A stretch of 64,000 bases of DNA, taken from the NCBI RefSeq assembly GCF_000430785.1, contig NZ_KE387246.1:62001-126000 (forward strand), given 5' to 3'. Positions 26,312 through 35,768 of the stretch are shown here, in pieces. The position numbers and the translations under genes were made by a program. This DNA is from Ectobacillus panaciterrae DSM 19096 (GTDB taxonomy: Bacteria > Bacillota > Bacilli > Bacillales > Bacillaceae_G). Under the pieces are notes generated by a model, which saw only the letters and a program-made list of their open reading frames with translations, was not told the DNA's origin and made no database searches. How positions within the stretch are numbered: position 1 is the first letter of the stretch; every line of letters starts with the position of its first letter.

Positions 26312-26353
26312 AAATAAAAAACTAGCCGTTTTATACATTTGGCTAGTTTTTTA
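26312..26353 (+). terminator. Terminator of yhfI-lplJ
   Basis: AAAAACTAGCC pairs with GGCTAGTTTTT around a 12-base loop. Confidence 0.9.
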
Positions 26354-26376
26354 TTTTTCTGGAAAACGAATTCTAC

Positions 26377-26406
26377 TTGATTATTTAATTTTCTTTCAAT
26401 TATAAT
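26377..26406 (+). promoter_or_regulatory. Promoter of the acyl-CoA ligase gene
   Basis: TTGATT (26377-26382), 18-bp spacer, TATAAT (26401-26406); the start codon is 46 bp downstream of the -10. Confidence 0.6.
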
Positions 26407-26451
26407 ATATTTAGAATTTTTATAATTTTTTGTAAAAGGAGGGCTTCTTCA

Positions 26452-27978
26452 GTGAATCTCGTTCACTCATTATCGGAGACGGCAAGGAAGAAGGGAGAAA
26501 AAACGGCTTATATTTTTGAAGAAAAAGCCGTATCGTATGCGGAGCTTAACGGCGCTGTCACGAAATTTGCAAGCGGTTTATCGAAGCTTGGGGTAAAGCA
26601 AGGGGATCATGTCGCATTGCTTGTAGGAAATTCGCCTTATTTCGTTATCGGATTATACGGAACGATGCGTGTCGGCGCAACCGTCATTCCGATTAATCCA
26701 ATTTACGCACCAGATGAGATCCACTACATTTTACAAAACGGAGACGTTAAAGCTATTATCACCTTAGACCTGCTTCTTCCTGTAATGAATCAGCTCGCAC
26801 CAAATCTGCCTTTTATAGAACATATCATCGTTTGTCCGACATCACCAGATGAAATTGCATATACGGAAAAAATGAAATCGTTTACAAGTGTTTTAGAAGC
26901 AGGAGATTTTTCCTTGCCGATGCCTGACATGCAAGACGAGGATAATGCAGTCATTTTGTATACGTCAGGTACAACAGGCAAGCCGAAAGGAGCTATGCTT
27001 ACACACCGCAATCTTTACAGCAACGCAAGTGATGTAGCTTCGTACTTGCAGTATACGGAAAATGATAAAATCATTGCAGCCTTGCCGATGTTTCATGTGT
27101 TCTGTTTAACGGTAGCGTTGAACGCACCGATTGTAAACGGTGCAACGGTTCTTATCGTGCCAGGGTTCAGTCCGAAAGAAGTATTCCGTATTGCAAGTAC
27201 ATATGAAGCGACTGTATTTGCAGGCGTACCGACTATGTACAACTTCTTGTATCAATATCCGGAAGGAAATGTAGAAGATTTGCAAACGCTTCGTCTATGT
27301 ATTTCCGGCGGTTCTTCCTTGCCGATAGCTCTTCTTGAAAACTTTGAAAAGAAATTCAACGTCATGGTTTCAGAAGGATACGGCTTATCGGAAGCTTCCC
27401 CAGTAACGTGTTTCAATCCGCTTGACCGTCCTCGTAAGCCGGGCTCTATTGGCACGAGCATTTGGCATGTGGAAAACAAAATTGTGAATGAAATGGGAGA
27501 GGACGTAGCGTCGGGAGAAGTAGGAGAGCTAATCGTCCGTGGTCCAAACGTGATGAAGGGGTATTACAAGTTGTCTGAGGATACGGCTGCAACGCTTCGT
27601 GAAGGATGGCTGTACACGGGTGACCTGGCTCGCATGGATGAAGACGGCTACATTTATATCGTAGACCGCAAGAAGGATTTAATTATTGTCGGCGGCTACA
27701 ACGTATATCCGCGTGAAGTAGAAGAAGTATTATATAAGCATCCTGCTGTTACGGAAGCAATTGTTCTCGGTGTACCTGACGATAACTTAGGCGAAGCGGT
27801 CAAAGCATATGCTGTAATGAATGATGCTTCAGTCAGTGCGCAGGAAATCATTGTATATTGTGCGCTGCACCTTGCAAAATATAAGGTGCCGACGTCTGTT
27901 GAGTTTTTGGAGGAGCTGCCGAAAAACGCAACAGGCAAAATTTTGCGCCGTGCGTTGAGGCAGGAAATGAAGGCGTAA
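26452..27978 (+). CDS. lcfB: Long-chain fatty acid CoA ligase (YhfL/LcfB type)
   Basis: Activates fatty acids to acyl-CoA through an acyl-AMP intermediate. 508 residues. AMP-binding P-loop YTSGTTGKPKGAML (about 167-180), then GYGLSEASPVT, GWLYTGDLARMDEDGYIYI and DRKKDLIIVGGYNVYP, and the catalytic Lys in NATGKILRR near the C-terminus. GTG start after AAGGAGGG. Between lplJ and yhfN as in B. subtilis. Confidence 0.92.
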   Translation: MNLVHSLSETARKKGEKTAYIFEEKAVSYAELNGAVTKFASGLSKLGVKQGDHVALLVGNSPYFVIGLYGTMRVGATVIPINPIYAPDEIHYILQNGDVKAIITLDLLLPVMNQLAPNLPFIEHIIVCPTSPDEIAYTEKMKSFTSVLEAGDFSLPMPDMQDEDNAVILYTSGTTGKPKGAMLTHRNLYSNASDVASYLQYTENDKIIAALPMFHVFCLTVALNAPIVNGATVLIVPGFSPKEVFRIASTYEATVFAGVPTMYNFLYQYPEGNVEDLQTLRLCISGGSSLPIALLENFEKKFNVMVSEGYGLSEASPVTCFNPLDRPRKPGSIGTSIWHVENKIVNEMGEDVASGEVGELIVRGPNVMKGYYKLSEDTAATLREGWLYTGDLARMDEDGYIYIVDRKKDLIIVGGYNVYPREVEEVLYKHPAVTEAIVLGVPDDNLGEAVKAYAVMNDASVSAQEIIVYCALHLAKYKVPTSVEFLEELPKNATGKILRRALRQEMKA

Positions 27979-28016
27979 AGAAGAAGAGATCCCGCGGGAG
28001 AGGGATCTCTTCTTTA
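27979..28016. terminator. Terminator of lcfB
   Basis: AAGAAGAGATCCC pairs with GGGATCTCTTCTT. It abuts the remnant gene on the opposite strand and may serve both. Confidence 0.85.
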
Positions 28017-28143
28017 CATCGTATCTTCAATTTTCTTTAACGCCTTCGTGTTATCCAATCCCTTTTCCTCTATACCGAACACTTCAATCAAACGGTTATC
28101 TTTATCCAGTAAGTATGGTAAAGGTTATGTATAGCTTCTTCAT
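28014..28143 (-). pseudogene. Remnant of an Sco1/thioredoxin-like protein gene
   Basis: The minus strand has GGGAGGGCGATAGC then ATG (28143) reading MKKLYITFTILTG and a stop. A shifted frame then reads YLLDKDNRLIEVFGIEEKG, continuing to KIEDTM and TAA at 28014. The second part resembles the C-terminus of an SCO1/SenC-type copper chaperone or related thioredoxin-fold lipoprotein; most of the middle is gone. So a start and an end survive around an internal deletion. The family assignment is tentative. Confidence 0.6.
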
Positions 28144-28287
28144 GCTATCGCCCTCCCGTTTTTATCATCCAGGCAGTAGAAATAAAACAGCAGGAGGGAG
28201 ATTGAATATTGCGGATTGCTTGTTCTAATTTTTTGGACAACAACTACAATAATAGTACGGAGAGTTTGGACACCGAGGAGGGGAATC

Positions 28288-29544
28288 ATGAAGAAGGTCA
28301 TAAGTTGGTCATTATTGTTGTATGTTTGTTTTGGCTTGTTTATATACTGGTATTTGTTTTACGGAACGAATGCAGGTATACCTGAGGCATACAAGGGCTC
28401 AAGCGCAGATCCGGCGACATTTATGAATGCAAAAGAGCTTGTGCTCAGCCAGGATTATTCACGAACGAAGTATGTATTGTACTTTTTATCGACGCCGCTG
28501 GAATGGATGGTTTTACTGTTTGTTTTAGTTCTCGGCATTTCAAAGAACTTTGAAAAGTGGGCGAAGGATACAACAAAGGTACGCTTTGGGCAAATCGCCA
28601 TTTATTTGTTTTATTTGTCCTTGCTGACTACAGCTTTGTCTCTTCCTTTACAATGGGTCGGGTATCAAGTGTCAAAATCATATAAGATTTCGACGCAGAC
28701 GGCTGCAAGCTGGATGAAGGATCAGGTTATCGATTTTTGGGTGAACTTCGCTTTAATGCTTGTAATTGTAACTGTGCTCCTTTGGCTTATTCAAAAAAGC
28801 GAAAAGCGCTGGTGGCTGTATGCATGGGCGCTATCTGTACCGTTTACTATTTTTTTGACATTCATTCAGCCTGTATTCATAGATCCGCTGCATAACGATT
28901 TTATGCCGCTGCAAAATAAGGAGCTAGAACAGAAGATTTTAAAGCTTGCGGATCAAGCAAATATACCGGCCAGTCGCGTGTATGAAGTGAACATGTCAGA
29001 GAAAACGAACTCATTGAATGCTTATGTAACAGGCATCGGTTCAAATTCCCGAATTGTGCTTTGGGATACGACACTCAAACAGCTGAGCGATAATGAAATA
29101 TTGTTCATTATGGCTCACGAAATGGCACATTATGTGAAAAAGCACATTTATTGGGGTATGGCCGGAGAGATTGCGATGTCCTTTGTCGGTTTATTTCTTA
29201 TCAGCCGCATTATAAACGGAACGATTCGCAAATGGGGGGATGTGTTTCATATTTCAAAAGCAGCAAGCTTTTCTGTGCTGCCGCTGTTTTTCCTCGTCTC
29301 GTCTATTTTATCCTTTGCGGCAAGTCCGGTAACGAATTATGTATCGCGGATGGAAGAACGGGCCGCCGATAACTATGCGATGGAGATGACAAGAGATAAT
29401 AACGCGGCAGTTGCGACATTTCAAGACTTGTCCAAAACGAGCTTAAGCCAAGTGAATCCGCCGGGGCTTGTGAAATTCTTCTTGTATACACACCCGACGA
29501 TTTTTGAAAGAATTCAATATCTAGAACAATATGGAAAGGAATAA
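28288..29544 (+). CDS. yhfN: M48 family membrane metalloprotease YhfN
   Basis: 418 residues with about six membrane helices. Zinc motif HEMAH in MAHEMAHYVKKH (near 29110) and a downstream glutamate in SRMEERAADNYAMEM, as in Ste24/CAAX-protease-type M48 enzymes. ATG at 28288 after GAGGAGGGG. Position after lcfB fits B. subtilis yhfN. Role probably in membrane protein turnover; substrate unknown. Confidence 0.9.
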   Translation: MKKVISWSLLLYVCFGLFIYWYLFYGTNAGIPEAYKGSSADPATFMNAKELVLSQDYSRTKYVLYFLSTPLEWMVLLFVLVLGISKNFEKWAKDTTKVRFGQIAIYLFYLSLLTTALSLPLQWVGYQVSKSYKISTQTAASWMKDQVIDFWVNFALMLVIVTVLLWLIQKSEKRWWLYAWALSVPFTIFLTFIQPVFIDPLHNDFMPLQNKELEQKILKLADQANIPASRVYEVNMSEKTNSLNAYVTGIGSNSRIVLWDTTLKQLSDNEILFIMAHEMAHYVKKHIYWGMAGEIAMSFVGLFLISRIINGTIRKWGDVFHISKAASFSVLPLFFLVSSILSFAASPVTNYVSRMEERAADNYAMEMTRDNNAAVATFQDLSKTSLSQVNPPGLVKFFLYTHPTIFERIQYLEQYGKE

Positions 29545-29553
29545 GAAGTCAAA

Positions 29554-29587
29554 GAAAGCCTTCAGATTGTTCTGAAGGCTTTTTTAA
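29554..29587 (+). terminator. Terminator of yhfN
   Basis: AAAGCCTTCAGA pairs with TCTGAAGGCTTT, followed by TTT. Confidence 0.9.
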
Positions 29588-29626
29588 ATGGCCTAGTGAC
29601 AGGGGGGCTGCTTAAGCCAGCTCGCT

Positions 29627-30505
29627 TTATGCTCCTAAAGTGGACCAGTGCGTTGGCCGAGTGAGCGACGGCGGCAGATTTGTGTTGGAATCGCCCTTCG
29701 CTGCATTGAGCTGGGCTTGGGTAAGAAAGATACTCTCAGTGAGGTCAGCTCCTCTGAGATCAGCATCTCGGAAATCAGCCCCAATGAGGTCAGCCCCTCT
29801 CAAGTCGGCTCCTCTGAGATCGGCAGCAATAAGGTAGGCCCCTCTCAAATTGGCACCTTTGAGGTCAGCCTTTCTGAGATTAGCCCCGATAAGATCAGCT
29901 CCTCGGCCGTAGGTCTTCTTACGCCCCCCGGGGCCCTTCTGCTGACGAAGAACTTCGGCTCGTACGAGTTCGCTGGTCTGTAGGAGCAAAGCATTAACAT
30001 CTGCCCAGTGTGCTGTCATGTCCAGTTCAACGAGAGAGTCGGGACTGAGACGAGTGAGGCGTTCGGTCTCATCAAGTGCCGAGCTAAGTTCACCGTGGAT
30101 CGAATGGGCTGGCTTCAACGTCAGAGCTTCGGTCAAATACCACAGCAGCTCATGGAGTTGCCGCATAATCGGGAACACCTCAAACATTTGCTTTGCGGTT
30201 TCTGGGGCTTTTCGCCAGTCAAGTCCTCCAAAGGTGATTTGAGAAACCTTTTGCCCCGCGCCAAAGCAATCATAAACAGTGCAACCTCGAAAACCTCGTT
30301 GTCTAAGATTTTTATGAACACCGCAGCGGAAGTCTGATTGTAGGTTAGGACAAGGCTGGCCAGCGTCTTTATCAATCGCGAAGTCTGCCGAAGCTGCAAA
30401 GGACAGCGCAACACAGCACAAGCCAAAACAGTTTTCGCAGTTAACTTGTAGACTGCGGCGGCTCTTGTCAAGCAAAGATCCTGAATATTTGTGGTTGTCA
30501 GACAT
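29627..30505 (-). CDS. Pentapeptide-repeat protein with N-terminal Cys cluster
   Basis: 292 residues. The N-terminus has CENCFGLCC (about 23-31) and further Cys residues at CPNL, FRCG and GCTVYDC, suggesting a metal site. A helical middle (about 90-190) is followed by about ten A(D/N)LxG pentapeptides (about 200-262, e.g. ADLRGADLRGADL) that would form a right-handed beta helix. GGAGGCCGCATC precedes the ATG. The gene is clearly more GC-rich than its neighbours, with different codon choice (many CTC, GGG, CCC), and is not part of the B. subtilis order, so it looks acquired. Function unknown. Confidence 0.85.
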   Translation of the reverse strand: MSDNHKYSGSLLDKSRRSLQVNCENCFGLCCVALSFAASADFAIDKDAGQPCPNLQSDFRCGVHKNLRQRGFRGCTVYDCFGAGQKVSQITFGGLDWRKAPETAKQMFEVFPIMRQLHELLWYLTEALTLKPAHSIHGELSSALDETERLTRLSPDSLVELDMTAHWADVNALLLQTSELVRAEVLRQQKGPGGRKKTYGRGADLIGANLRKADLKGANLRGAYLIAADLRGADLRGADLIGADFRDADLRGADLTESIFLTQAQLNAAKGDSNTNLPPSLTRPTHWSTLGA

Positions 30506-30644
30506 GATGCGGCCTCCTTTATTCCTATACTTGTATAATCTAATTTAAACGCAAGGCTATAAGATATTTTTCTTATAATTTTTCAATCTTTATATATTAT
30601 TACTAAATATTTTTTCTGTCAATCTAAGCAGAGTAGGATTAACG

Positions 30645-30672
30645 CTAACCGATAACACCGATTATGTGAACA
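30645..30672 (+). other. dif-like (Xer-type) site 1
   Basis: 11-bp left arm CTAACCGATAA, 6-bp centre, 11-bp right arm TTATGTGAACA. The arms resemble those of the B. subtilis dif site (left ACTTCCTAGAA, right TTATGTAAACT). First of four such sites in direct orientation. Confidence 0.6.
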
Positions 30673-30717
30673 AGGAATCCCCTCCAGCGAAGTGATTCTG
30701 GAGGGGATTTTTATAGG
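30673..30717 (+). terminator. Terminator hairpin between dif-like sites 1 and 2
   Basis: AATCCCCTCCA pairs with TGGAGGGGATT and is followed by TTTAT. It is essentially the only content of this 60-bp segment; no gene precedes it on the plus strand. Confidence 0.8.
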
Positions 30718-30732
30718 TTTCTATATACATTG

Positions 30733-30761
30733 ACTACCGATAATGTCATGTTATGTAAACC
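30733..30761 (+). other. dif-like (Xer-type) site 2
   Basis: Left arm ACTACCGATAA, right arm TTATGTAAACC, with a centre of 7 bases rather than 6. The right arm equals the B. subtilis dif right arm at 10 of 11 positions. Confidence 0.65.
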
Positions 30762-30908
30762 TCACATGTATAGAATACACAACCCTAAAATATATATTTT
30801 TATATTCATCAGTTACCTATGGTATAGTATAGAAATATTGGAATTATATTCAAAATTACAAAATTTCCAATTACTATAATTTAATACTTACAAAATAGGA
30901 GAACTCAA

Positions 30909-31508
30909 ATGCTAGGAAATTTTATTCATTCAATTCTAGTCTTTTTAGAAGGACTTGGTTACTGGGGGGTTATGCTTGGATTAATGATTGAGGTTATTCC
31001 AAGTGAAATTATACTCAGTTATGCTGGTTATTTGGTTTCATCAGAACGTATATCGTTTTGGGGTGCAGTTTTATTTGGTACTATAGGAGGAGTTTTAGCA
31101 CAACTTTTTATATATTGGATTGGACGATACGGGGGGAGACCCGCCCTTAAGCGTTATGGAAAATACATCTTTATTAAAGAGAAACATATTAACCATGCGG
31201 AATCCTGGTTTAATAGATATGGGACAGGTGTTATTTTTACTGCACGCTTTATCCCTTTTGTACGTCATGCGATTTCAATTCCTGCAGGTATTGCTAAGAT
31301 GTCACATGTCCGATTTATTACCCTTACAACACTTGCTATTATTCCTTGGTCGATGTTATTTATCTATTTAGGTCAAACTCTTGGAGAAAAGTGGAAAGAT
31401 ATTAATGTAATTGCAGGTCCTTATGTTAATAAATTTGCTATTGCCGCGGTTGGTATTGTTGCTTTGTATTTTATTATAAAAATATTAGTAGCTAGGCAAC
31501 GCCGGTAA
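30909..31508 (+). CDS. DedA family membrane protein
   Basis: 199 residues with four to five membrane helices and the DedA signatures IEVIPSEIILSYAGYL and FTARFIPFVRHAISIPAG. DedA proteins act as undecaprenyl-phosphate or phospholipid flippases/transporters in membrane homeostasis. AGGAGAAC precedes the ATG. Markedly AT-rich compared with the core genes and bracketed by dif-like sites 2 and 3, which suggests it was gained as a cassette. Confidence 0.92.
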   Translation: MLGNFIHSILVFLEGLGYWGVMLGLMIEVIPSEIILSYAGYLVSSERISFWGAVLFGTIGGVLAQLFIYWIGRYGGRPALKRYGKYIFIKEKHINHAESWFNRYGTGVIFTARFIPFVRHAISIPAGIAKMSHVRFITLTTLAIIPWSMLFIYLGQTLGEKWKDINVIAGPYVNKFAIAAVGIVALYFIIKILVARQRR

Positions 31509-31520
31509 TAATTGTATTTA

Positions 31521-31548
31521 ACTCCCGATAAAACTGATTGTGTCAAGT
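31521..31548 (+). other. dif-like (Xer-type) site 3
   Basis: Left arm ACTCCCGATAA, 6-bp centre, right arm TTGTGTCAAGT. It lies 12 bp after the dedA stop codon. Confidence 0.6.
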
Positions 31549-31571
31549 AGATAGGAGGATCAGAAATCAAT

Positions 31572-31757
31572 ATGCCTATAGGAACAGTAATTTATCAATT
31601 ATTTGTCTTTCTCCTAATCAGCTTGTTTTTTGTCTCACTTACTTTATTTGTAAGGTTGTTGCTAAGAAATCAATCAAATAAAGCAGCATCTTTAAATCAA
31701 ATTGAGAAAAAACTAGATAAAATTATTGAGAATCAAGAAAAGTTACTAAAGAAATAG
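31572..31757 (+). CDS. DUF4083-type small membrane protein
   Basis: 61 residues. One N-terminal membrane helix (about 8-31, YQLFVFLLISLFFVSLTLFV) followed by a short charged coiled coil (LNQIEKKLDKIIENQEKLLKK), the layout of DUF4083 proteins found in B. cereus-type genomes. AGGAGG upstream. AT-rich; ends 2 bp before dif-like site 4. Function unknown. Confidence 0.8.
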   Translation: MPIGTVIYQLFVFLLISLFFVSLTLFVRLLLRNQSNKAASLNQIEKKLDKIIENQEKLLKK

Positions 31758-31758
31758 C

Positions 31759-31786
31759 ACTGCCGATAATCTTGGTTATGTAAAGA
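31759..31786 (+). other. dif-like (Xer-type) site 4
   Basis: Left arm ACTGCCGATAA, 6-bp centre, right arm TTATGTAAAGA. Sites 2-4 share the left arm ACTNCCGATAA exactly. Confidence 0.65.
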
Positions 31787-31850
31787 AGCCTATTTAAATA
31801 AACAGGCTCCTTTGCTATATATGGGAAGCATAAGTTGACCGTAAACTAAA

Positions 31851-31895
31851 AGAAGCATAAGATGGCTGTTCTGGCCAACTTATGCTTCTTTTTAC
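31851..31895 (+). terminator. Hairpin terminator before aceB
   Basis: AAGAAGCATAAG pairs with CTTATGCTTCTT, followed by TTT. The arm GAAGCATAAG also occurs just upstream at about 31827. Confidence 0.8.
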
Positions 31896-31911
31896 ACTTA
31901 TCATAGTATTT

Positions 31912-31925
31912 AGAAAGCGTTTTCA
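31912..31925. promoter_or_regulatory. cre site upstream of aceBA
   Basis: AGAAAGCGTTTTCA matches the CcpA consensus TGAAARCGYTTTCA except for the first base. Glyoxylate-cycle genes would be expected to be repressed on glucose. Confidence 0.65.
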
Positions 31926-32052
31926 TTTGTCCTTAGACAGGTTCTGGTATATTTTTCTTAAAAATTCAAAAAATACCTTCCTTTTCTGAAAGTTTGTTAT
32001 ATAATATAAATATAAAAGTTAAACTGTTATAAAACAGAAAGGGGATGCTTAT

Positions 32053-33633
32053 ATGCCGACACAAACGTCAGGAGTAACGATAGAAGGAGAGATCTCTCTT
32101 GCTTACTCTGAAATTTTGACGCCAGAGGCACTGAAGTTTGTTAAATCTCTACACGAGAAGTTTAATGGACGGCGCCAAGAACTGCTGGCAAAGCGGAAAG
32201 AGAAGCAGGAGCAGATTGACAAGGGGGCGTTCCCAAGGTTTTTACCGGAGACTGAGCATATTCGAAACAGCGAATGGACGATTGCGCCGCTTCCGGAAGA
32301 CCTGCAGGATCGCCGCGTAGAGATTACGGGTCCTGTAGACCGCAAGATGGTTATCAATGCGCTGAATTCCGGAGCGCGCGTGTTTATGGCAGATTTTGAG
32401 GATGCGAACTCTCCTGTATGGGAGAATAACTTGGATGGACAAATCAATCTGCGCGATGCAGTGAACGGGACAATTTCCTTTACTAACCCAAACGGAAAAG
32501 AATACAGGTTGAATGAAAAAAAAGCGGTGCTTATGGTAAGACCAAGAGGCTGGCATTTAAATGAAAAACATGTGATTGTGGACGAAGAAGAAATGTCCGG
32601 CAGCCTGTTCGATTTCGGTTTATTCTTCTTCCATAATGCCAAGACGCTGATTGAAAAGGGAAGCGGGCCGTACTTTTATTTGCCGAAGCTGCAAAGCCAT
32701 TTAGAAGCAAGACTCTGGAATGATGTGTTCGTGTATGCACAGGAGTATATCGGCATTCCAAACGGCACAATCAAAGCGACGGTACTCTTGGAAACGATTC
32801 ACGGGGCATTTGAAATGGATGAAATATTGTATGAGCTGCGCGATCACTCCGCAGGGTTGAACTGCGGCCGTTGGGACTATATTTTCAGCTACTTGAAAAC
32901 ATTTGCGAAGCACCCAGAATTTCTCCTTCCTGACCGTGCGCAAGTGACGATGACAGTTCCGTTTATGGAAGCATACTGTCTGCGCGTAATTCAAACGTGC
33001 CATCGCCGCAACGCACCGGCTATGGGCGGAATGGCAGCGCAAATTCCGATTAAGAACGATCCAAAAGCAAATGAAGAAGCGTATGCGAAGGTGCGCGCCG
33101 ATAAAGAGAGAGAAGCAAACAACGGACACGATGGGACATGGGTTGCCCACCCGGGGCTTGTACCAGTTGCGCTTGCGGTGTTTGACCGCATTATGACGAC
33201 CCCGAACCAGATTGATAGAAAACGAGAAGATGTGCATGTGATAGAAGCGGACTTACTGAAAGTACCTGCTGGCACAATTACAGAACAGGGCTTACGCACC
33301 AACATCAATGTTGGCATTCAATATATTGCATCATGGTTAAGCGGAAGAGGAGCTGCACCAATTCATAACTTGATGGAGGACGCTGCGACAGCAGAAATCT
33401 CCCGCGCTCAAGTATGGCAATGGGTTCGCCATCCAGAAGGAAAGCTGGAAGACGGCACAAAGATTACTTTTGAGATTGTGGACCGATATCAAGAAGAAGA
33501 ATTGGAAAAAATCAAGCGTGAGGCGGATTTTGCGTCAGATAAATTGCAACAGGCGTCCAAACTGTTTACCGATTTAGTGCGCAATGATGAATTTGTAGAG
33601 TTTCTTACATTGCCGGGCTATGAATTGCTGTAA
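32053..33633 (+). CDS. aceB: Malate synthase A
   Basis: Condenses glyoxylate and acetyl-CoA to malate. 526 residues with the malate synthase A signature [20 protein letters not shown], the region [13 protein letters not shown] (catalytic Asp/metal) and [21 protein letters not shown] upstream. Forms a two-gene glyoxylate bypass operon with aceA (43 bp gap). Not found in B. subtilis 168. Confidence 0.96.
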   Translation: MPTQTSGVTIEGEISLAYSEILTPEALKFVKSLHEKFNGRRQELLAKRKEKQEQIDKGAFPRFLPETEHIRNSEWTIAPLPEDLQDRRVEITGPVDRKMVINALNSGARVFMADFEDANSPVWENNLDGQINLRDAVNGTISFTNPNGKEYRLNEKKAVLMVRPRGWHLNEKHVIVDEEEMSGSLFDFGLFFFHNAKTLIEKGSGPYFYLPKLQSHLEARLWNDVFVYAQEYIGIPNGTIKATVLLETIHGAFEMDEILYELRDHSAGLNCGRWDYIFSYLKTFAKHPEFLLPDRAQVTMTVPFMEAYCLRVIQTCHRRNAPAMGGMAAQIPIKNDPKANEEAYAKVRADKEREANNGHDGTWVAHPGLVPVALAVFDRIMTTPNQIDRKREDVHVIEADLLKVPAGTITEQGLRTNINVGIQYIASWLSGRGAAPIHNLMEDAATAEISRAQVWQWVRHPEGKLEDGTKITFEIVDRYQEEELEKIKREADFASDKLQQASKLFTDLVRNDEFVEFLTLPGYELL

Positions 33634-33675
33634 AGTACCATATTCTATATAACTATAAAAAGGGGATGGATTGAA

Positions 33676-34953
33676 ATGAGAGACGAAAGAGTACAAAAGT
33701 TGCAAGAGAGCTGGGAATTAGATGCACGCTGGAACGGTATTGAGCGTCCGTATTCTGCAGAGGATGTAGTTCGTCTTCGCTGTTCTATTGATATCGAGCA
33801 TACACTGGCCCGCCGCGGCGCAGAAAAGCTTTGGGACTCTCTTCATACGGAAGACTATATTAATGCACTGGGCGCACTTACAGGAAACCAAGCGATGCAG
33901 CAAGTAAAAGCGGGATTGAAAGCCATTTACTTAAGCGGCTGGCAAGTAGCGGCAGATGCAAACCTTTCGGGCCATATGTATCCGGACCAAAGCTTATATC
34001 CGGCAAACAGCGTGCCGGCTGTTGTAAAGCGCATTAACCAAACGCTTCAGCGCGCTGATCAAATTCAGCATATGGAAGGAAGCGGAGATATAGACTATTT
34101 CGTACCGATTGTAGCGGACGCAGAAGCCGGCTTTGGCGGACAGTTAAATGTATTTGAATTAATGAAAGGCATGATTGAAGCGGGAGCTGCGGGTGTACAC
34201 TTTGAAGATCAGCTTTCTTCTGAAAAGAAATGCGGCCATTTAGGCGGAAAAGTATTGCTGCCAACGCAAACAGCAGTACGCAACCTGATCGCGGCGCGTC
34301 TAGCTGCAGACGTGATGGGCGTACCGACTATCATCGTTGCAAGAACAGATGCTGATGCAGCAGATCTGATTACAAGCGATATAGATCCGGTTGACCAGCC
34401 GTTTATCACAGGTGAAAGAACAGCAGAAGGCTTCTTCCGCACTCATGCGGGTCTTGACCAAGCGATCGCTCGCGGACTTGCATACGCACCTTATGCAGAT
34501 TTAGTATGGTGTGAAACATCCGAGCCGAACTTAGAAGATGCAAAACGCTTCGCGGATGCAATTCATGAGAAATTCCCTGGCAAACTGCTTGCATACAATT
34601 GCTCTCCTTCCTTCAACTGGAAGAAGAAGCTTGACGATGAAACGATCGCGAACTTCCAAAAAGAAATCGCAACGTACGGCTACAAGTTCCAATTCGTAAC
34701 GCTTGCGGGCTTCCACTCCTTAAACTACGGTATGTTCGAATTGGCGCGCGGCTACAAAGAGCGCGGCATGGCAGCATACTCCGAGCTGCAGCAAGCTGAA
34801 TTTGCAGCAGAACAGTACGGCTACTCCGCAACACGTCACCAGCGTGAAGTAGGTACAGGGTACTTCGACCAAGTGGCACAGGTGGTTACAGGCGGAACAT
34901 CCTCTACGACTGCGCTGAAAGGGTCTACGGAAGAGGAGCAGTTTGCGAAGTAA
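33676..34953 (+). CDS. aceA: Isocitrate lyase
   Basis: Cleaves isocitrate to glyoxylate and succinate. 425 residues with the catalytic motif [11 protein letters not shown] (about 178-188), the metal-binding [10 protein letters not shown] and [21 protein letters not shown] upstream. Follows aceB and ends in a strong terminator. Confidence 0.97.
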   Translation: MRDERVQKLQESWELDARWNGIERPYSAEDVVRLRCSIDIEHTLARRGAEKLWDSLHTEDYINALGALTGNQAMQQVKAGLKAIYLSGWQVAADANLSGHMYPDQSLYPANSVPAVVKRINQTLQRADQIQHMEGSGDIDYFVPIVADAEAGFGGQLNVFELMKGMIEAGAAGVHFEDQLSSEKKCGHLGGKVLLPTQTAVRNLIAARLAADVMGVPTIIVARTDADAADLITSDIDPVDQPFITGERTAEGFFRTHAGLDQAIARGLAYAPYADLVWCETSEPNLEDAKRFADAIHEKFPGKLLAYNCSPSFNWKKKLDDETIANFQKEIATYGYKFQFVTLAGFHSLNYGMFELARGYKERGMAAYSELQQAEFAAEQYGYSATRHQREVGTGYFDQVAQVVTGGTSSTTALKGSTEEEQFAK

Positions 34954-34962
34954 ATAGATGGA

Positions 34963-35012
34963 AAAGACCGGCTCAAAGGGTTCAGAAAAACCTTGTATGA
35001 GCCGGTCTTTTT
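34963..35012 (+). terminator. Terminator of aceBA
   Basis: AAAAGACCGGCTCA pairs with TGAGCCGGTCTTTT, followed by TTT. Confidence 0.92.
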
Positions 35013-35154
35013 TCTATTCAGCTTTCTTTAATTGTTATATTTTGTTATAAAAATGTAAAAATATTGAAAATCCAAGTCGATAAAGAAAGAAAAATAGTAT
35101 AATTTTCCATGTGGAAGATGTTTTAATTCTATTTTAAGAAAAGGAGCGACAAAC

Positions 35155-35730
35155 ATGAAAGTTAAGATGGAAAAATGTGGACAAGATTATATTGTGAACC
35201 GTAAAACAATGGCAATTCTCCCGCTGGTTACGAAGGATAATCAAATAATCTCAAAAATAATAGAAGAAGAGGAGGAAATTTTAGTTTTCAAAAAGCCCAT
35301 TGAAATTATCGAGCAAAGCTGCCTTTTTTATGGATCAAGCTTTTACGGAAGAAAAGAGGGGACGAAAGAATTAATCGATGTGACCCATAAAGCGCCTATC
35401 TGTATCAGCCCTGCAGATAACTTATACTTTTTTTCAACTTTGTCCTACACACGAGAAGAATGCGCATGGCTTTCCCATTCTCATGTCGTAAGAAGCAAAG
35501 ATCTCCCACATAATAACCTTCTGATCAAATTCAGCAACGATAAGACAATCAAGCTTGCAATCTCCCAAAACTCTTTTAATAATCAGCGAAATCGTACTGC
35601 ACAGCTTCGTTCCGCATTTGAGGGTTTAAAAGAAAGAAAAACTGTACAAACCTTTGAATTTATACGATCTCATGAGATATTTGAACATGCCGCGGCGCAA
35701 GATGTGTACGCTGCGAAATGGGATGAGTGA
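35155..35730 (+). CDS. comK: Competence transcription factor ComK
   Basis: Master activator of late competence genes. 191 residues (B. subtilis 192) with FYGSSFYGRKEGT, WLSHSHV, and NSFNNQRNRTAQLRSAF. The N- and C-termini diverge from B. subtilis as usual for ComK of B. cereus-like species. AAAGGAG upstream of the ATG. Single gene with its own terminator. Confidence 0.93.
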   Translation: MKVKMEKCGQDYIVNRKTMAILPLVTKDNQIISKIIEEEEEILVFKKPIEIIEQSCLFYGSSFYGRKEGTKELIDVTHKAPICISPADNLYFFSTLSYTREECAWLSHSHVVRSKDLPHNNLLIKFSNDKTIKLAISQNSFNNQRNRTAQLRSAFEGLKERKTVQTFEFIRSHEIFEHAAAQDVYAAKWDE

Positions 35731-35733
35731 GTT

Positions 35734-35768
35734 CCTGCCGATGTCTTCTGGACATCGGCTTTTTCATG
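35734..35768 (+). terminator. Terminator of comK
   Basis: GCCGATGTC pairs with GACATCGGC, followed by TTTTTC. Confidence 0.9.

Noticed and set aside
29640-29983. Plus-strand frames within the pentapeptide-repeat gene
   Set aside because: They are antisense shadows created by the regular codon repeats.
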